64,000 bases of DNA from NCBI GenBank assembly GCA_030765055.1, contig CM060952.1:84877630-84941629 (forward strand). Direction: 5' to 3'. The first letter of the stretch is position 1. Each line of letters begins with the position of its first letter. This DNA comes from Mantis religiosa (taxonomy: Eukaryota > Arthropoda > Insecta > Mantodea > Mantidae). Below are positions 27,920 to 39,063 of the stretch, one piece after another. The position numbers and the translations under genes were made by a program. The notes below the pieces were generated by a model that searched no databases, was not told the DNA's origin, and saw only the letters and a program-made list of their open reading frames with translations.

Positions 27920-29140
27920 AATCTTTATTTATTCATTATCAATCATGTCCACTACAAAAGTAATCCCTTTCAGATACAATACACTTGTGCCGACCGCTTT
28001 TTCTAATCTTGGAAATATTCCTGGAACTCCTTATGGTGTTCAGCTCCATCAGCGATTGTTTTATCTCATCAATGTTAACGAAACGATGTTTTTTCATGGT
28101 TCTTTTCAATCTTGAGAACAGAAAGATGTCGCAGTGGGCCATGTCCCTGAATACTGTGGCTGAGACAAAATAATGACTTTTTTGATAAAGAGTCACGAAA
28201 GGCAAGACAGAGGGAGAATTATCCGATGCGATTTCCGCGACTGGATTTAGCAAAATTCTAGTCAGATCTCTCTAATGGTGATTCGGTGATTTTCCAGAAT
28301 AATTTCCTTACTTATTTCCACATTGTTATCAATAATTGATGCTCTAGGGTGCAGTCTTCAACGTCTTCTGGACCATCTTTGAAACGTTTCTCCTACTCGT
28401 AAGCTCTTGTCTTAGGCGTAATGGATTCGCCAAAAGCCACAGTCAACATTTCAAATGTAATGCTCTATTTAATTCCATTTTCAGGCAGCATATATTGCAA
28501 GTTAAGTAAAAATTCTACCCGTAGGACCAAGGACCCTGGTCTCCTTCGATCAGGGAGTTACCGAGCTGTACCAAAAGGCGCCCGGTGCCTCCGTGGAACT
28601 TTCCATAGGACAAGACCTAGAGACTAACAAGGCCCCCCCCCCCCCCATCTGGTCCTATGGACTCAAGACGGGATGAAAGTGGATACGCCACTTACGCGCG
28701 CCAACACCAAATGGGAAGGCTACCGATATGACCTCGGTGGGGCCGCCTGGTGATCTAGCACACCTTCTACTAGCTATGCTGGCTAGTACGCGGGATTATT
28801 AATGGCTTCCCTCATCCCCGTCCGGAGACGTACCCGATCTCCCACGTTTATCTGGAACTACATCCCCCTCAAGTCCAACCCAATCCGAACAACTCCCAAT
28901 AAGGGAAGGGCTCGAATGTTCGGGTCGAGGTTCCTCTAGTAACGTCAGAGGTACCACGAGTGCTAGGGGTCCGCAGCGCCCGCACCACGGCAGCTGAAGG
29001 GCACGGATCCCCTCCCCTACGGGGACCAATAAGGTACAAAAAGGCTTTGAAGATCGGAAAGATTTTGAAGAACCTGATAAATTATGAAATTCCTGTTATT
29101 TTTGTCACACTTCGTATTAAAAGCCAAAGCATTTTTTTTT
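27920..29140 (-). mobile_element. Internally deleted mariner, copy A, split by an R500 repeat
   Basis: Minus-strand decoding gives the C-terminus of a mariner transposase: FRDMAHCDIFLFSRLKRTMK, then HRFVNIDEIKQ and HKCIVSERDYF. Upstream (about 28400-28460) are traces of the N-terminus (a LTVAFGES-like stretch). The catalytic middle, including the first two aspartates, is missing. Copy B at 32.4 kb has the same layout, so the deletion predates their spread. Homology to copy B resumes after the R500 insertion (about 29090-29135). Confidence 0.75.
28516..29024 (-). mobile_element. R500 dispersed repeat, copy 3
   Basis: Near full-length reverse-oriented copy, ending at the right with the complement of the family's CCCGTAGGGG start. 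It holds a run of about 15 C at 28632-28646 absent from the other copies. It interrupts mariner copy A. A clear TSD was not found. Confidence 0.85.
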
Positions 29141-29843
29141 TTCGGAAAAAATATTCGGAATTTTTACATCTAAAATGATTAATACATCTAATTATACCTA
29201 ATTTAATCAAAATCATTATACCTATTTTTAAGAAAGTAAATAAATAACTTTAATAAATAGCCGAAAGTGAAGAGAAGGCTGTGGGATTTTTTTTTTCGTC
29301 AAACTAATCCTGAGTAACATTTTAATTACAACACCTATGTAAATCATTTTCCCTTTACGCCTAAACTTTAGTAGATAGTTCACAAACTAGGTAGGTCTGT
29401 GGAAAGAAAATTATGTTTTGGGGATTACATGAAATAAGTTGCCACCAGCTGAACACGAGTATGCTCATTTTTCGCTCGCATTATTTCAAATTTTCCACTC
29501 TGTGGTACCCATGTTTCAAAAGAAGCTTAGGACACGTAAAGATTGCTCTACGACAAATTTTAATTAAGAACAGTTAAGTATGGGTAAGCCCTTGTGATGT
29601 GGGTCAGATAGAGAGCAAGGGGTGCTTCAGATGCCCTGCAAGGGATTTAGTTTCCCACTCTTGTGAACTTTCACTGTAATCAAAAAATGATAAGTTTAAT
29701 TTTTCTACCACTCACATAGTCTTCTATACAATCCCAGTCCAAACTTCACATAGTATACACTTTTGACGTTCCCTAACCTAAAACCATCCAAGTTTAAGTT
29801 CTGTAGTCTGTCTGTCTGTCTGTCTGTCTGTGTGTGTGTGTGT

Positions 29844-29891
<48 letters not shown>

Positions 29892-31304
29892 CTATGTGTT
29901 TTGTGTCTTTGTGGGAGAGCTAAACTCGAAAATTTGGTGCATTGCATTCACAAGAATTCCTGTATCTTGTACTATTTATTATGTGTACACAAGTTATTGT
30001 TACAAAAATTAATTTTTCGTTTTCTTCATTTCTATCCAGACAAATCTTTACAGTAACACCTAACATTACACATTTAGTTATTTTATACAAAGAGCTCGAT
30101 TTATATGACCGCGTTAAAACTGCATATTCTTTCTAGGAAAAGCCGAATTATGGTACCGAAATTATGGTTGACTTCAATAAACGCGTAATTTAATAGGGGA
30201 AAAGTAAATGATAATAGAATAATATAACAAACAATTTATAAGAAATTGTTCATGTAACCAAAAACAGAATTGGAGGCTACGTTAGTAAGATTCTGTCTAC
30301 ACAGAAGAATCTGTGACATACCAGGTATTTAGGACCTGAATTCATCCGGAACATTACTGGAAAAGCTGTTTGGTTTACAATGCGTGACTGGTTAAGTGTT
30401 TAGTCAAAATGTAAAAGGAAACTTGATGTCATTGTCCGCTCAAAGTTGGTAAGGAGTAACGTTAGCGTTTACAACGTTTAGGGTCTGTAGCAAATCAGAC
30501 TACATATGACGATACAAAACACGGCACATAGATAGGTCGTAGTGACCAGAGAATATAAAACTTCACCAGCGGTGATCAGACATACAGACGTGTGCAGCTT
30601 GGAACGTAGTTGCACCGATTCTGTATCAGAAACAAAATAAAAGTTTTATACTTGTAGGTATAAAATAATTAATAGCTGGAAATTATATTCAGCTAAAATA
30701 TTGTCATTACAATTATGTCAAAAGTAATAATTTCAGCACTCTTCAGTAATAAATGTTTAAAGTTATCATTAAGTATTTTATATTGGGTATCCGTGGCATC
30801 CTTATCTGAACACTCACGTGTACCTGAAAAAACAATTTCATCACTTGCAGTATTAGCTTCGTGCGAAAAAAGAAATTCTGCTTCAGCATAGAAGGACTAA
30901 AAGAACGAGGAAAAAGTGAACAATTTCAACGTGTAATAACGGGTATCTGTGAAATTGCTAATGTTACAGAATATTTATTTGAAATAAATTGTAAGTTTTA
31001 AATTAATGTACTATTTTTGTAGTAGTTTTTATATATTATTTAACACTTACTGGTTATACAGTAAGTTCTTCTGAACTTATGTCACACTTACTTATGTTCT
31101 ACACAGAGGATTCAGAGTATACATTTGATTTGTCGTGTATGATACTTGATTCAAAAACGTTAGTCTTTTGAGAAAAAGGAAAACTTAAAATATTCTGTCA
31201 TGTAAAGCTTTGTTTGGGAGTTTTTTTAAATAGTCATGTCCAACCCTTAGATACACGCACTGGAGGCTAAGACTAGAACCATTCTAAGAAATCAAAACCT
31301 TTGA
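29141..31304. other. AT-rich unassigned sequence with (CTGT)n(GT)n tract
   Basis: A compound CTGT/GT microsatellite occupies about 29808-29889. It is preceded by 'ttttgacgttccctaa' (29761), a landmark of the AT-rich family, so it again sits inside a copy of that repeat. At 30553-30600 'atataaaac' followed about 30 bp on by 'gatcagacat' resembles a core promoter, perhaps of an unrecognised LTR or gene. No ORF supports it. Confidence 0.35.
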
Positions 31305-32170
31305 TACATTTTTTTTCCCGCAAAGGTGAGACGACTTTCTTGAGAATCTTTGACAAAATCCTTTAGAGATGCTAAATTTAATACCTTTTTTCATTTAACC
31401 AGGTTTTCGTTTTTGAGTTATGCTGTTCGAAAGCATTCAGGCACAAAGGTCTTTGTTTCTTTGAAAAACGGAACCCCAGGAGAACCCCTTAAAATGTATA
31501 CTTAAGATGAAATCTCGACATCGAATTTCTCAGGGAAATATTCTACGATAGCTATTAGAAGAGAAAGTATTAAACAATAGTGGGTAAAGAAGGTAATATG
31601 AATGTATATCTCCTTGTAGGCACAAGAAGAATAATGGGCTACAGAAGGCTTTGAAAGATGTTAAAGTGTTTTAAGGTTTGTTTGCTATGTGAGGGCGTTC
31701 AGATTACATTATCGTTTTATTAAAGAGATAAAAGGGATAACAGCATCCCACTTTAGAAAGTATAATAATCTGTAAATTCAAATGACAGGGAATAACCCAG
31801 AAACGGTTCTGTTCACAACAATTTTTATTTGTAATAAATCATGCGTTTTGAAGAGAACTACATATATGCACAGTAAGATAATGTCTATCACTTAAGAGTT
31901 CATCAGTTATGCAAAATCATTCAGTATGAAGAGGTCTTCTGAGAATATTTCTAGAAAAATTCAATTATACATTTCATTTGCCATGAAAATATTTAAACAA
32001 CAAAAATATTAATCAAAATCGTTTGAACCATTTTTAATAAAATAACATTTTCACAATATTTTCCAAATTTTAAAAGTAATTATTGCCCAAAATTTCTTGA
32101 ACCAAAAACTAACAAATTCTGAAAATAATGATTTTATGAACCTATAATTTATTAAAAACAACCTAAAGAG
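31305..32170 (+). repeat. AT-rich dispersed repeat, long plus-oriented copy
   Basis: Two blocks of the family in one orientation: 31310-31520 ('cgtttttgagttatgctgtt', the complement of the 'cataactgaaaaacg' landmark) and 31790-32170 ('gtctatcacttaag', 'catcagttatgcaaaatcat', 'aatcaaaatcgtttgaacc'). Together they suggest a unit of more than 700 bp. No long ORF. Confidence 0.55.
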
Positions 32171-32496
32171 ACAAAGTGTTACAATATCTTAAAACAGCTT
32201 TTGTAAGTTCTTTAATTTGAAGAACTATTTTCGACTGTTACGTATAGAAGATTCCTTGAACAGCTACACAAGATATCAAAGCAACTATTATTGTGCGTTT
32301 CCAATTCTTGTTCATTGAGGGAATACCTCTTACCTGAAAGTACATCAATAATCTTGTACTGCTCTTGTTCAACATACGAGAAATAAGGCAACTTTTTATT
32401 TTCTTAAAGAACACATATTTATTCATCAACTTCAAATTAATACATCTCAGATATAATACACTGTTTCAGTGCTTTTTCCAATCTTGGAAGTACTTC

Positions 32497-33050
32497 CGGA
32501 TAGGATTGGATTGTTCGGAGGAGATTCGGCACATCGATTAGATTGGCCTTTTGTACCTATGTCCAAAGAAGGACATCCCCGGGAGGGAGGATGAGGTGAG
32601 AGGAGACAGTGGGCCGTCGACCTCAAGGAGTCTCTACACTTTACTAGACAGAAACTCCTTGCCTGTCCAGGACAACACATTCCACCAACCATGGCCCTGA
32701 AGCAGTCACGAGGCTGCTTCGGAGACCGGAGGCCACCTCCCCTAGAGCAAGGAAGACCCCAGTAAGGCTGGCTGAACCGGCATCCTGCCAGCTGCGTTCC
32801 TGAGTCGGAGACCAGAGTTCATCAGGCCAGAGGAGAAAGTGTTCACTTAAAGCATATCAACCCACCATGCATCGCCGAGACTCCCTCCAACATTTCCACC
32901 CTGAAAGAGACCACCAGATGAGATATGACATGAAATGACAATGGAGGTAAAATGAAGGGACAAGAAATTCGGGGATGTAATTAATCTACCCAGCGACCCG
33001 GTAAAACCCTGCTAAAATCCCACGGGAATCGAACCTGCGCCTCCTCAATG
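32497..33050 (-). mobile_element. SINE family D, long copy, nested in mariner copy B
   Basis: The tRNA-like head is at the right on the minus strand (box B GGTTCGATTCCCG near 33030), followed by 'attacatccccgaatttctt' and a GC-rich body of about 450 bp. It is flanked by near-identical 12-bp repeats, tggaagtacttc (32485-32496) and tggaagtaattc (33051-33062). The flanks join into continuous mariner sequence when compared with copy A, confirming insertion into it. Confidence 0.85.
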
Positions 33051-33198
33051 TGGAAGTAATTCTGGAACTCACTTTTCATTGTGGTGTTTGCTCCTTCAGC
33101 GATTCTGTTTTATCTCATCAATGTTGACAAAACGACATCCTTTCATGGTTCTGTTCAGTATCGGATATAGAAGTTGCAGGGAGCCATGTCCGGCGAAT

Positions 33199-33704
33199 TC
33201 CCGTAGGGGAGGGGATCCGTCCCCTTCAGCTGCCGTGGTGTAGACGCTGCGGACCCCTAGCACTCGTGGTACCTCTGACGTTACTAGAGGAACCTCGGGC
33301 CGAACATTCGAGCCCCTCCCTGATTGGGAGATGTTCGGATTGGGTTGGACTCGAGGAGGCAGTGTGTTCCCGAAACCCACGGGAAATTGGGTACCTCCGG
33401 CCGGACTACGGCCGCCCGGAGGGGATAGAGGGTTGCCTAATAAGTCCCGGGTAGTAGCCTGCAGAGCTAGTAAAAGCTATGCTAGATCAACAGGCGGCCC
33501 CACCGAGGTTTTCGGTAGCCTTCCCTGCGGGGTTGACGCGCGTAATTGGCGTATCCACTTCCACCCGTCTTGATTTTCGAGTCGATATCTTTCCAGATAT
33601 TGCCCTATGGAAAGAGCCCCGCAGCTTCGACTCCCGGGTAGAAGCAGACCCGGTTCCTTGGTCCTACGGGCCCAGGACTAATGGGAGTAGAACCTCTGGC
33701 GTAA
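33199..33704 (+). mobile_element. R500 dispersed repeat, copy 4, nested in mariner copy B
   Basis: Full-length copy starting TCCCGTAGGGGAGGGG, with a perfect 14-bp TSD catgtccggcgaat at 33185-33198 and 33705-33718. A strong GC hairpin (cctccggccg...cggccgcccggagg, about 33396-33422) is shared with copy 2. Its end differs from copy 2 in the last ~20 bp. Confidence 0.9.
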
Positions 33705-34255
33705 CATGTCCGGCGAATGCAATAACTGAGACAATATAACGGTTTTGCTTTTTGACAAAAATTCACGAACAAACATTCAGCGGTGAGTGAGAGGATTTCG
33801 GGATGTAATTTTCACGAGTGGCTTTGTCAAGCCTTTCTAATGGTGACTCGGCAATTTTCCAGAACCACTTCTTTAGTTCTTGCAGATTGTCGCCTGATTT
33901 ACGAAGGCGTCCAGAGCGATCGCTATCTTCGACGTCTTCTCGTCACTCTTTGAAACGTTTCCACTATTCGTAAACTTGTCATACTCGCTAGATTCGCCAA
34001 AAGCCACAGTCAGCATTTCAAATGTAATTTTGTACTATATTGCATTTTTCGAGCGAAATTCATTGAATATTAAGTAAACATTTGATGAAAACTCGAAAGG
34101 AAGATAACCTTTTCAGCTGTCAACAATAAACAAAATATTCAAAACAACTGAAAATAACAACATATTCAGGAGCATGTGAACCAACAAAATAAAATAATTG
34201 AAAGTTGCACGTCGAAATTAATGAAATGCTATTATTTTTATCACACTTTGTCTTT

Positions 34256-34924
34256 TGCACTTTGGAAAAGATAAGTTTGTCCGTTTCACCTTTCACATTA
34301 TTTGGATTATTTGCAACTGAGTTTACCAATTCTAATTTATTTTCAATTTCGCGGAAATACTTGTTTTTACTTTATCATGGTGAAACATAAATATAAATCA
34401 CCAGCTTCTGCTATGTGAAGACTGCAACAGCTATGTACGACCCTCAAAAGCAGCAACTGCATTCACCTCACATTCCTTTAGAGGACAATTATACCTTACA
34501 GAAAAACCGCTTAGTTGACCGAGTCCAAATATTTAAGAAAATATGAAATTGACAGAGACATTACAACAGACTTCCAAGAATGTTTCGATTATAAATTTAT
34601 TCTATTAAAATAATAATGCAACCAAACTGTTGAAAATGATAAAAACCTGTATTTGGCACTTAGAACGATTTATAATGTATAAAAGTGCATAAAATTGCAG
34701 GAAAATGGCCTTTAAATATGGTTTAATTTCGTTTAAAGTGTTACTAGCCACGTATGCCGTACACATATCATCAGGTATACGAGTAGCATGATCAAAACAT
34801 TATATATATATATATATATATATATAATGTCATTGAAATCCGGTCACGAATAATAACATACAAAATAAGCGAAACGTATTTTGTAATTTTAGGGTGAATT
34901 GAATGAGAAGAGCCAGACAAAAAT
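34256..34924. other. Unassigned AT-rich sequence
   Basis: Nothing recognised apart from an (AT)n run at about 34799-34827. Confidence 0.35.
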
Positions 34925-35342
34925 TCAGTGCCATAGCCAGAATTTGAATTTTTTAGTCTGGCTCTACTTATTCAAACCTTAGCCTACACACGGCTAGTAT
35001 GGAAGAAAATATTATTTCCGTCTATTTCCCTGAATAACATAGTGGTTTAACTATGAAGCCTGGGACTTAAGTACTTACAGTGTATTAAGTCGCCAGAAAA
35101 AGGTGCGTGTCTCATAGCATATGAGAACCCCCAGTGGTCTACCGGGAAATATAAGTCAGTTGGAGAATTTAATGTCATGTCGACATTTGGCCATAGTAGC
35201 TCAGTTGGTTACAGCAACCGCACGGAGAGCGGGAGATCCGTGGTTCAAATCCCGGCTATGGCATTGAATTTTTCAGTCTGGCTCTACTCATTCAAACCTT
35301 AGCCTACACACAGCTAGTGTGGAAGAAATGATTATTTCCATT
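34925..35342 (+). mobile_element. SINE family C: truncated copy followed by a full copy with tRNA-like head
   Basis: A body block ('cagtctggctctactcattc', 'aaccttagcctacacac', 'gaagaaatgattatttcc') occurs twice, at about 34942-35020 and 35263-35342. The second is preceded by a 74-nt tRNA-like head (35190-35263) whose acceptor arms GCCATAG and CTATGGC pair perfectly. Its box A is TAGCTCAGTTGG and its box B GGTTCAAATCC. The T stem has mismatches and position 33 is not T, so I read it as a SINE head, not a working tRNA gene. Confidence 0.7.
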
Positions 35343-36094
35343 TAGGGTGAGTGTTGCGTCATTCACTGTACGCATGAGCTTGGGGCTGCCTCTCGCCTTT
35401 GTCTACCTCAGGTGCGCTTCTTATTTCGAGAGGAGTACAGAGAAAGATCTGTAACATCGAGTTGACGTCTTGAGTGAGATAGTTGTAAATTTCTTACGGT
35501 GATGACGCTAGTGAAAACGCTTATGTATGACGGTGTCAACAGAGCGGGGTGACAGAGGTCACCAAATTTCAATTACACGCCACAGCAGAGCATATCATGG
35601 GGTTTACACTTTACATAACAGAATACACAGCTGCGGCCGGCAAGCGAATTAATTCTGATGGCTAATACCTACCCCCGGCCACGACCAGGGACTCGGAAAA
35701 TGGGGATTAGATTATTCTGCGGGATCCTTCCTGTGTTTCCTAGTGGGAACCATATCGTCATCTGCGCGCAACAACCCACTATCTCCTCATCGTTATGTTG
35801 ATAGATTCCATATCCTTTCAAACTGTTTTATCCTTGAAGTGAACCAAGAAAAACCTGAACACGAACACCCTCCTCAGAGCCCTTGTTGGTTACGAGCTTG
35901 GAAATAATTCCATACGCAATCTGTAGCAATTAGCTAAGCAACGTATGTGAAGTATTAACACTCTATCAAAGAAAGTGAGTTGATTTGAAAACTAAAAATA
36001 AAATAACACTAATATTAACAGAAAAATCTGAGGTTTTACTTCAGAAAGATAAATATCTCAAAATTTAAAAAAAAAATGCCATATAACACCTCGG
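35343..36094. other. Unassigned sequence
   Basis: A GC-richer patch at 35345-35850 without a recognisable ORF, then AT-rich DNA. No gene called. Confidence 0.3.
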
Positions 36095-36480
36095 GAATAT
36101 TTGAAGCCACAAAGAAATTAATTATGCATAAATTGGGTGATTATAAAGCATCTACATTTTTTATGTAGTAAGATTTTGTCTATCTCTTACTTTGATAAAA
36201 GTCATCCAGAATGAAGTGGAATTTGCTAAAGCAATTTATTTTATCACTATAAAATTATCTTAAACCCTAGTGGATTAATAAAAATCATTAGAAAATTTTT
36301 ACAGACAATAAAAAGCAACAAAAAATTTCACATTTCAAGGGTAATTTGGGTTAGAGTGATCATCTTGAAGATATTCTTCTCGCAATTTTGGAAAATAAAA
36401 TCCCCTAAATACCAAATTTTGTATTTATGTTTCCATGTTTGTGAAGTTAAACATTCACACATATACAGTATTTTAAAAAT
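36095..36480 (+). repeat. AT-rich dispersed repeat, copy
   Basis: Plus-oriented copy with 'catctacattttttatgtag', 'gattttgtctatctcttac', 'aaaagtcatccagaatgaag' and 'aaaattatcttaaaccct'. Among the better preserved copies. Confidence 0.65.
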
Positions 36481-36757
36481 GTCGTAGAATACAATAGATA
36501 ATAATTTAACTGCTCAATGTATTCCCTGAGTAGGGAAAGAAAAAGCAATGCTATTAGCAATACCCTGCTCACATTAATTAACACGTTACTTGTGCATGTT
36601 AACATTTGAGAACACGAGCAGGATGCGTCTTATGCCATAACAGAAATATGAACAAAGTAAACCTGTAAAAAATGAAGAAAAAATATTTCCTCTAAACGTG
36701 CATAGTATGTAGGTGTTAGTAGAAGTATATCACCTTCCCCACAGATAGGAGCCATTA

Positions 36758-38364
36758 ACCTCAGAATTTACTGGTATGTCTAATAAGAAAGTATTCAACC
36801 CGTTCCATAGATGAGATTTGACATAACCTCAGAATTCCTGATGTAACTAATACGGGAGTGGCCAACCCCTTTCATAGATGACATTGTAACATAACCTCAG
36901 AATTCCTGATGTAACTAATACGGGAGTGGCCAACCCCTTTCATAGATGACATTGTAACATAACCTCAGAATTCCTGATGTAACTAATACGGGAGTGGCCA
37001 ACCCCTTTCATAGATGACATTGTAACTTAACCTCAGAATTCCTTATGTAACTAATACGGGAGTGGCCAACCCCTTTCATAGATGACAATGTAACATAACC
37101 TCAGAATTCCTGATGTAACTAATACGGGAGTGGTCAACCCCTTTCATAGATGACATTGTAACATAACCTCAGAATTCCTGATGTATCTAATAGGGAGTAT
37201 ACAACCTCTTCCATAGGTGACATTGTAACTTAACCTCAGAATTCCTGATGCATATAATAGGGAGTATACAACCTCTTCCATAGATGACATTGTAACTTAA
37301 CCTCAGAATTCCTGATGCATCTAATAGGGAGTATATAACCTCTTCCATAGATGACATTGTAACTTAACCTCAGAATTCCTGATGTATCTAATAGGGAGTA
37401 TACAACCTCTTCCATAGATGACATTGTAACATAACCTCAGAATTCCTGATGTATCTAATACGGGAGTATGCAACCTCTTCCATAGATGACATTGTAACTT
37501 AACCTCAGAATTCCTGATGTATCTAATAGGGAGTATACAACCTCTTCCATAGATGACATTGTAACTTAACCTCAGAATTCCTGATGTATCTAATAGGGAG
37601 TATACAACCTCTTCCATAGATGACATTGTAACTTAACCTCAGAATTCCTGATGCATCTAATAGGGAGTATGCAACCTCTTCCATAGATGACATTGTAACA
37701 CAACCTCAGAATTCCTGATGCATCTAATAGGGAGTATACAACCTCTTCCATAGATGACATTGTAACATAACCTCAGAATTCCTGATGCATCTAATGCGGG
37801 AGTATACAACCTCTTCCATAGATGACATTGTAACATAACCTCAGAATTCCTGATGCATCTAATAGGGAGTATACAACCTCTTCCATAGATGACATTGTAA
37901 CTTAACCTCAGAATTCCTGATGCATCTAATAGGGAGTATACAACCTCTTCCATAGATGATATTGTAACTTAACCTCAGAATTCCTGATGCATCTAATAGG
38001 GAGTATACAAACTCTTCCATAGATGACATTGTAACATAACCTCAGAATTCCTGATGCATCTAATAGGGAGTATACAACACTTCCATAGATGACATTGTAG
38101 CATAACCTCAGAATTCCTGATGCATCTAATAGGGAGTATACAACTTCTTCCATAGATGACATTGTAACTTAACCTCAGAATTCCTGATGTATCTAATAGG
38201 GAGTATACAACCTCTTCCATAGATGACATTGTAACATAACCTCAGAATTCCTGATGCATCTAATAGGGAGTATACAACCTCTTCCATAGATGACATTGTA
38301 ACATAACCTCAGAATTCCTGATGCATCTAATAGGGAGTATACAACCTCTTCCATAGATGACATT
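36758..38364. repeat. 67/68-bp satellite array, left part
   Basis: About 24 tandem monomers. Each carries 'cctcagaattcctgatg' (an EcoRI site), 'ctaatagggagtat' or 'ctaatacgggagt', 'cctcttccatagatgac' and 'attgtaac'. Monomers with AGGGAG are 67 bp and those with ACGGGAG are 68 bp. The first two units are diverged, then a locally uniform block (36830-37160, 'gtggccaacccctttcatag') gives way to the main type. The array stops at the LTR element and resumes at 43063. Minus-strand frames over it are artefacts. Confidence 0.97.
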
Positions 38365-38662
38365 TGTAACAGTATTTTTGTTTAGTAATGTTCGAAGGAA
38401 TAATAAATATATAAAAATGTATGTAGTTGTGTGATTGGCCGAAGTAGTAGTGGTGTGACGTGGTATCACGTGGTGTGATGACGTGTCAGTGAATCGGCCA
38501 ATCACAAAATAAAGTGGGAATTACTATGGGGACAAGAAAATCAATAATCTAGAAAAGTGTTAGAATCTTGTGTCTTGCTGGAGAACGAGGAAAGAGGTTA
38601 CGATGATTATAAAATCTCCAAGAAAATTATATATCATTTTGTCTTAATCTGTGAATCTATCA
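38365..38662 (+). repeat. 5' LTR, short version
   Basis: The first ~243 bp match the 3' LTR (42554 onward) with a single visible difference (gaggtt / gacgtt near 38595 and 42784). After 'cgatgatt' the two part: this copy has only about 55 bp more, ending ...ctatca before TGGCGC. The 3' LTR continues for about 264 bp to GTTACA. The right edge here is therefore inferred from the putative primer site, not from LTR-LTR match. Confidence 0.75.
38431..38505 (+). promoter_or_regulatory. LTR promoter-like block with inverted CCAAT boxes
   Basis: A perfect 12-bp inverted repeat, gtgattggccga (38431-38442) and tcggccaatcac (38494-38505), places a CCAAT box in each arm. Between them lie two TGACGT motifs (38456-38461, 38479-38484) and an E-box CACGTG (38467-38472). 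The block is conserved in the 3' LTR. This looks like the U3 enhancer or promoter; binding is inferred from motifs only. Confidence 0.5.
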
Positions 38663-38664
38663 TT

Positions 38665-38682
38665 TGGCGCTAGCCAGTATTA
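38665..38682 (+). promoter_or_regulatory. Putative primer-binding site
   Basis: TGGCGCTAGCCAGTATTA begins with TGGCGC, as many Ty3/gypsy primer sites do, at 2 bp after a CA. Its later bases do not clearly match a tRNA T-arm, unlike the site at 11464, and the preceding LTR end is abnormal. Treat as tentative. Confidence 0.4.
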
Positions 38683-39063
38683 CTTTTGATAGAAGAAAAA
38701 AAATTGATTAAATTAACTATATTCGAGTAACTGCGCCGTTAGTGCTGTCTTATGGGAGAAACATGACGACTAGCATAGAAAGAGCGATGGAAAATCATGA
38801 TTCTGGAGTGAAAGAAAGTATTATACCGACCGCCATAATGGAGAACGAAAACATTCCCGTTACAAATGGCGCAGCAACGTGTGGGGCTCGAATAGGATAA
38901 AGAAGAGGAGATTAATGCATCGTGCAGCTCCGTGGGAATTTAAAAGGAAAGAAGAAAGAAGAGAGAAGAAAGAAGAAAACGAGAACTGGTTTAAGTGAGT
39001 GGAAAAAAAAATAGTAGTAGTAGTAGATTTATGTTGTTAAGAAATCAGAAAATAGTTAAAAAG

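Larger units (their letters stand above)
32406..34255 (-). mobile_element. Internally deleted mariner, copy B, carrying two insertions
   Basis: It shares with copy A (27920) the same C-terminal stretch (NRTMKGCRFVNIDEIKQN on the minus strand), the same N-terminal trace ('gccacagtcagcatttcaaa' near 34005) and the same missing catalytic middle. Setting aside the insertions at 32497-33050 and 33199-33704, the coding-derived part is about as long as in copy A. Two copies with one structure indicate a non-autonomous subfamily mobilised by an intact mariner elsewhere. Confidence 0.78.

Noticed and set aside
30553..30600. Core promoter (TATA plus initiator-like) of a gene or LTR
   Set aside because: No ORF, paired LTR or splice signal supports it, and such motifs are common by chance in AT-rich DNA.
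35190..35263. A functional tRNA gene
   Set aside because: The acceptor arms pair perfectly, but the T stem has mismatches, the base before the anticodon is not T, and a SINE body follows directly that also occurs just upstream.
38995..39063. GTG at 38995 as the gag start
   Set aside because: A eukaryotic element is expected to use ATG. ATG 39064 has good context and aligns with the related gag start at 11657.
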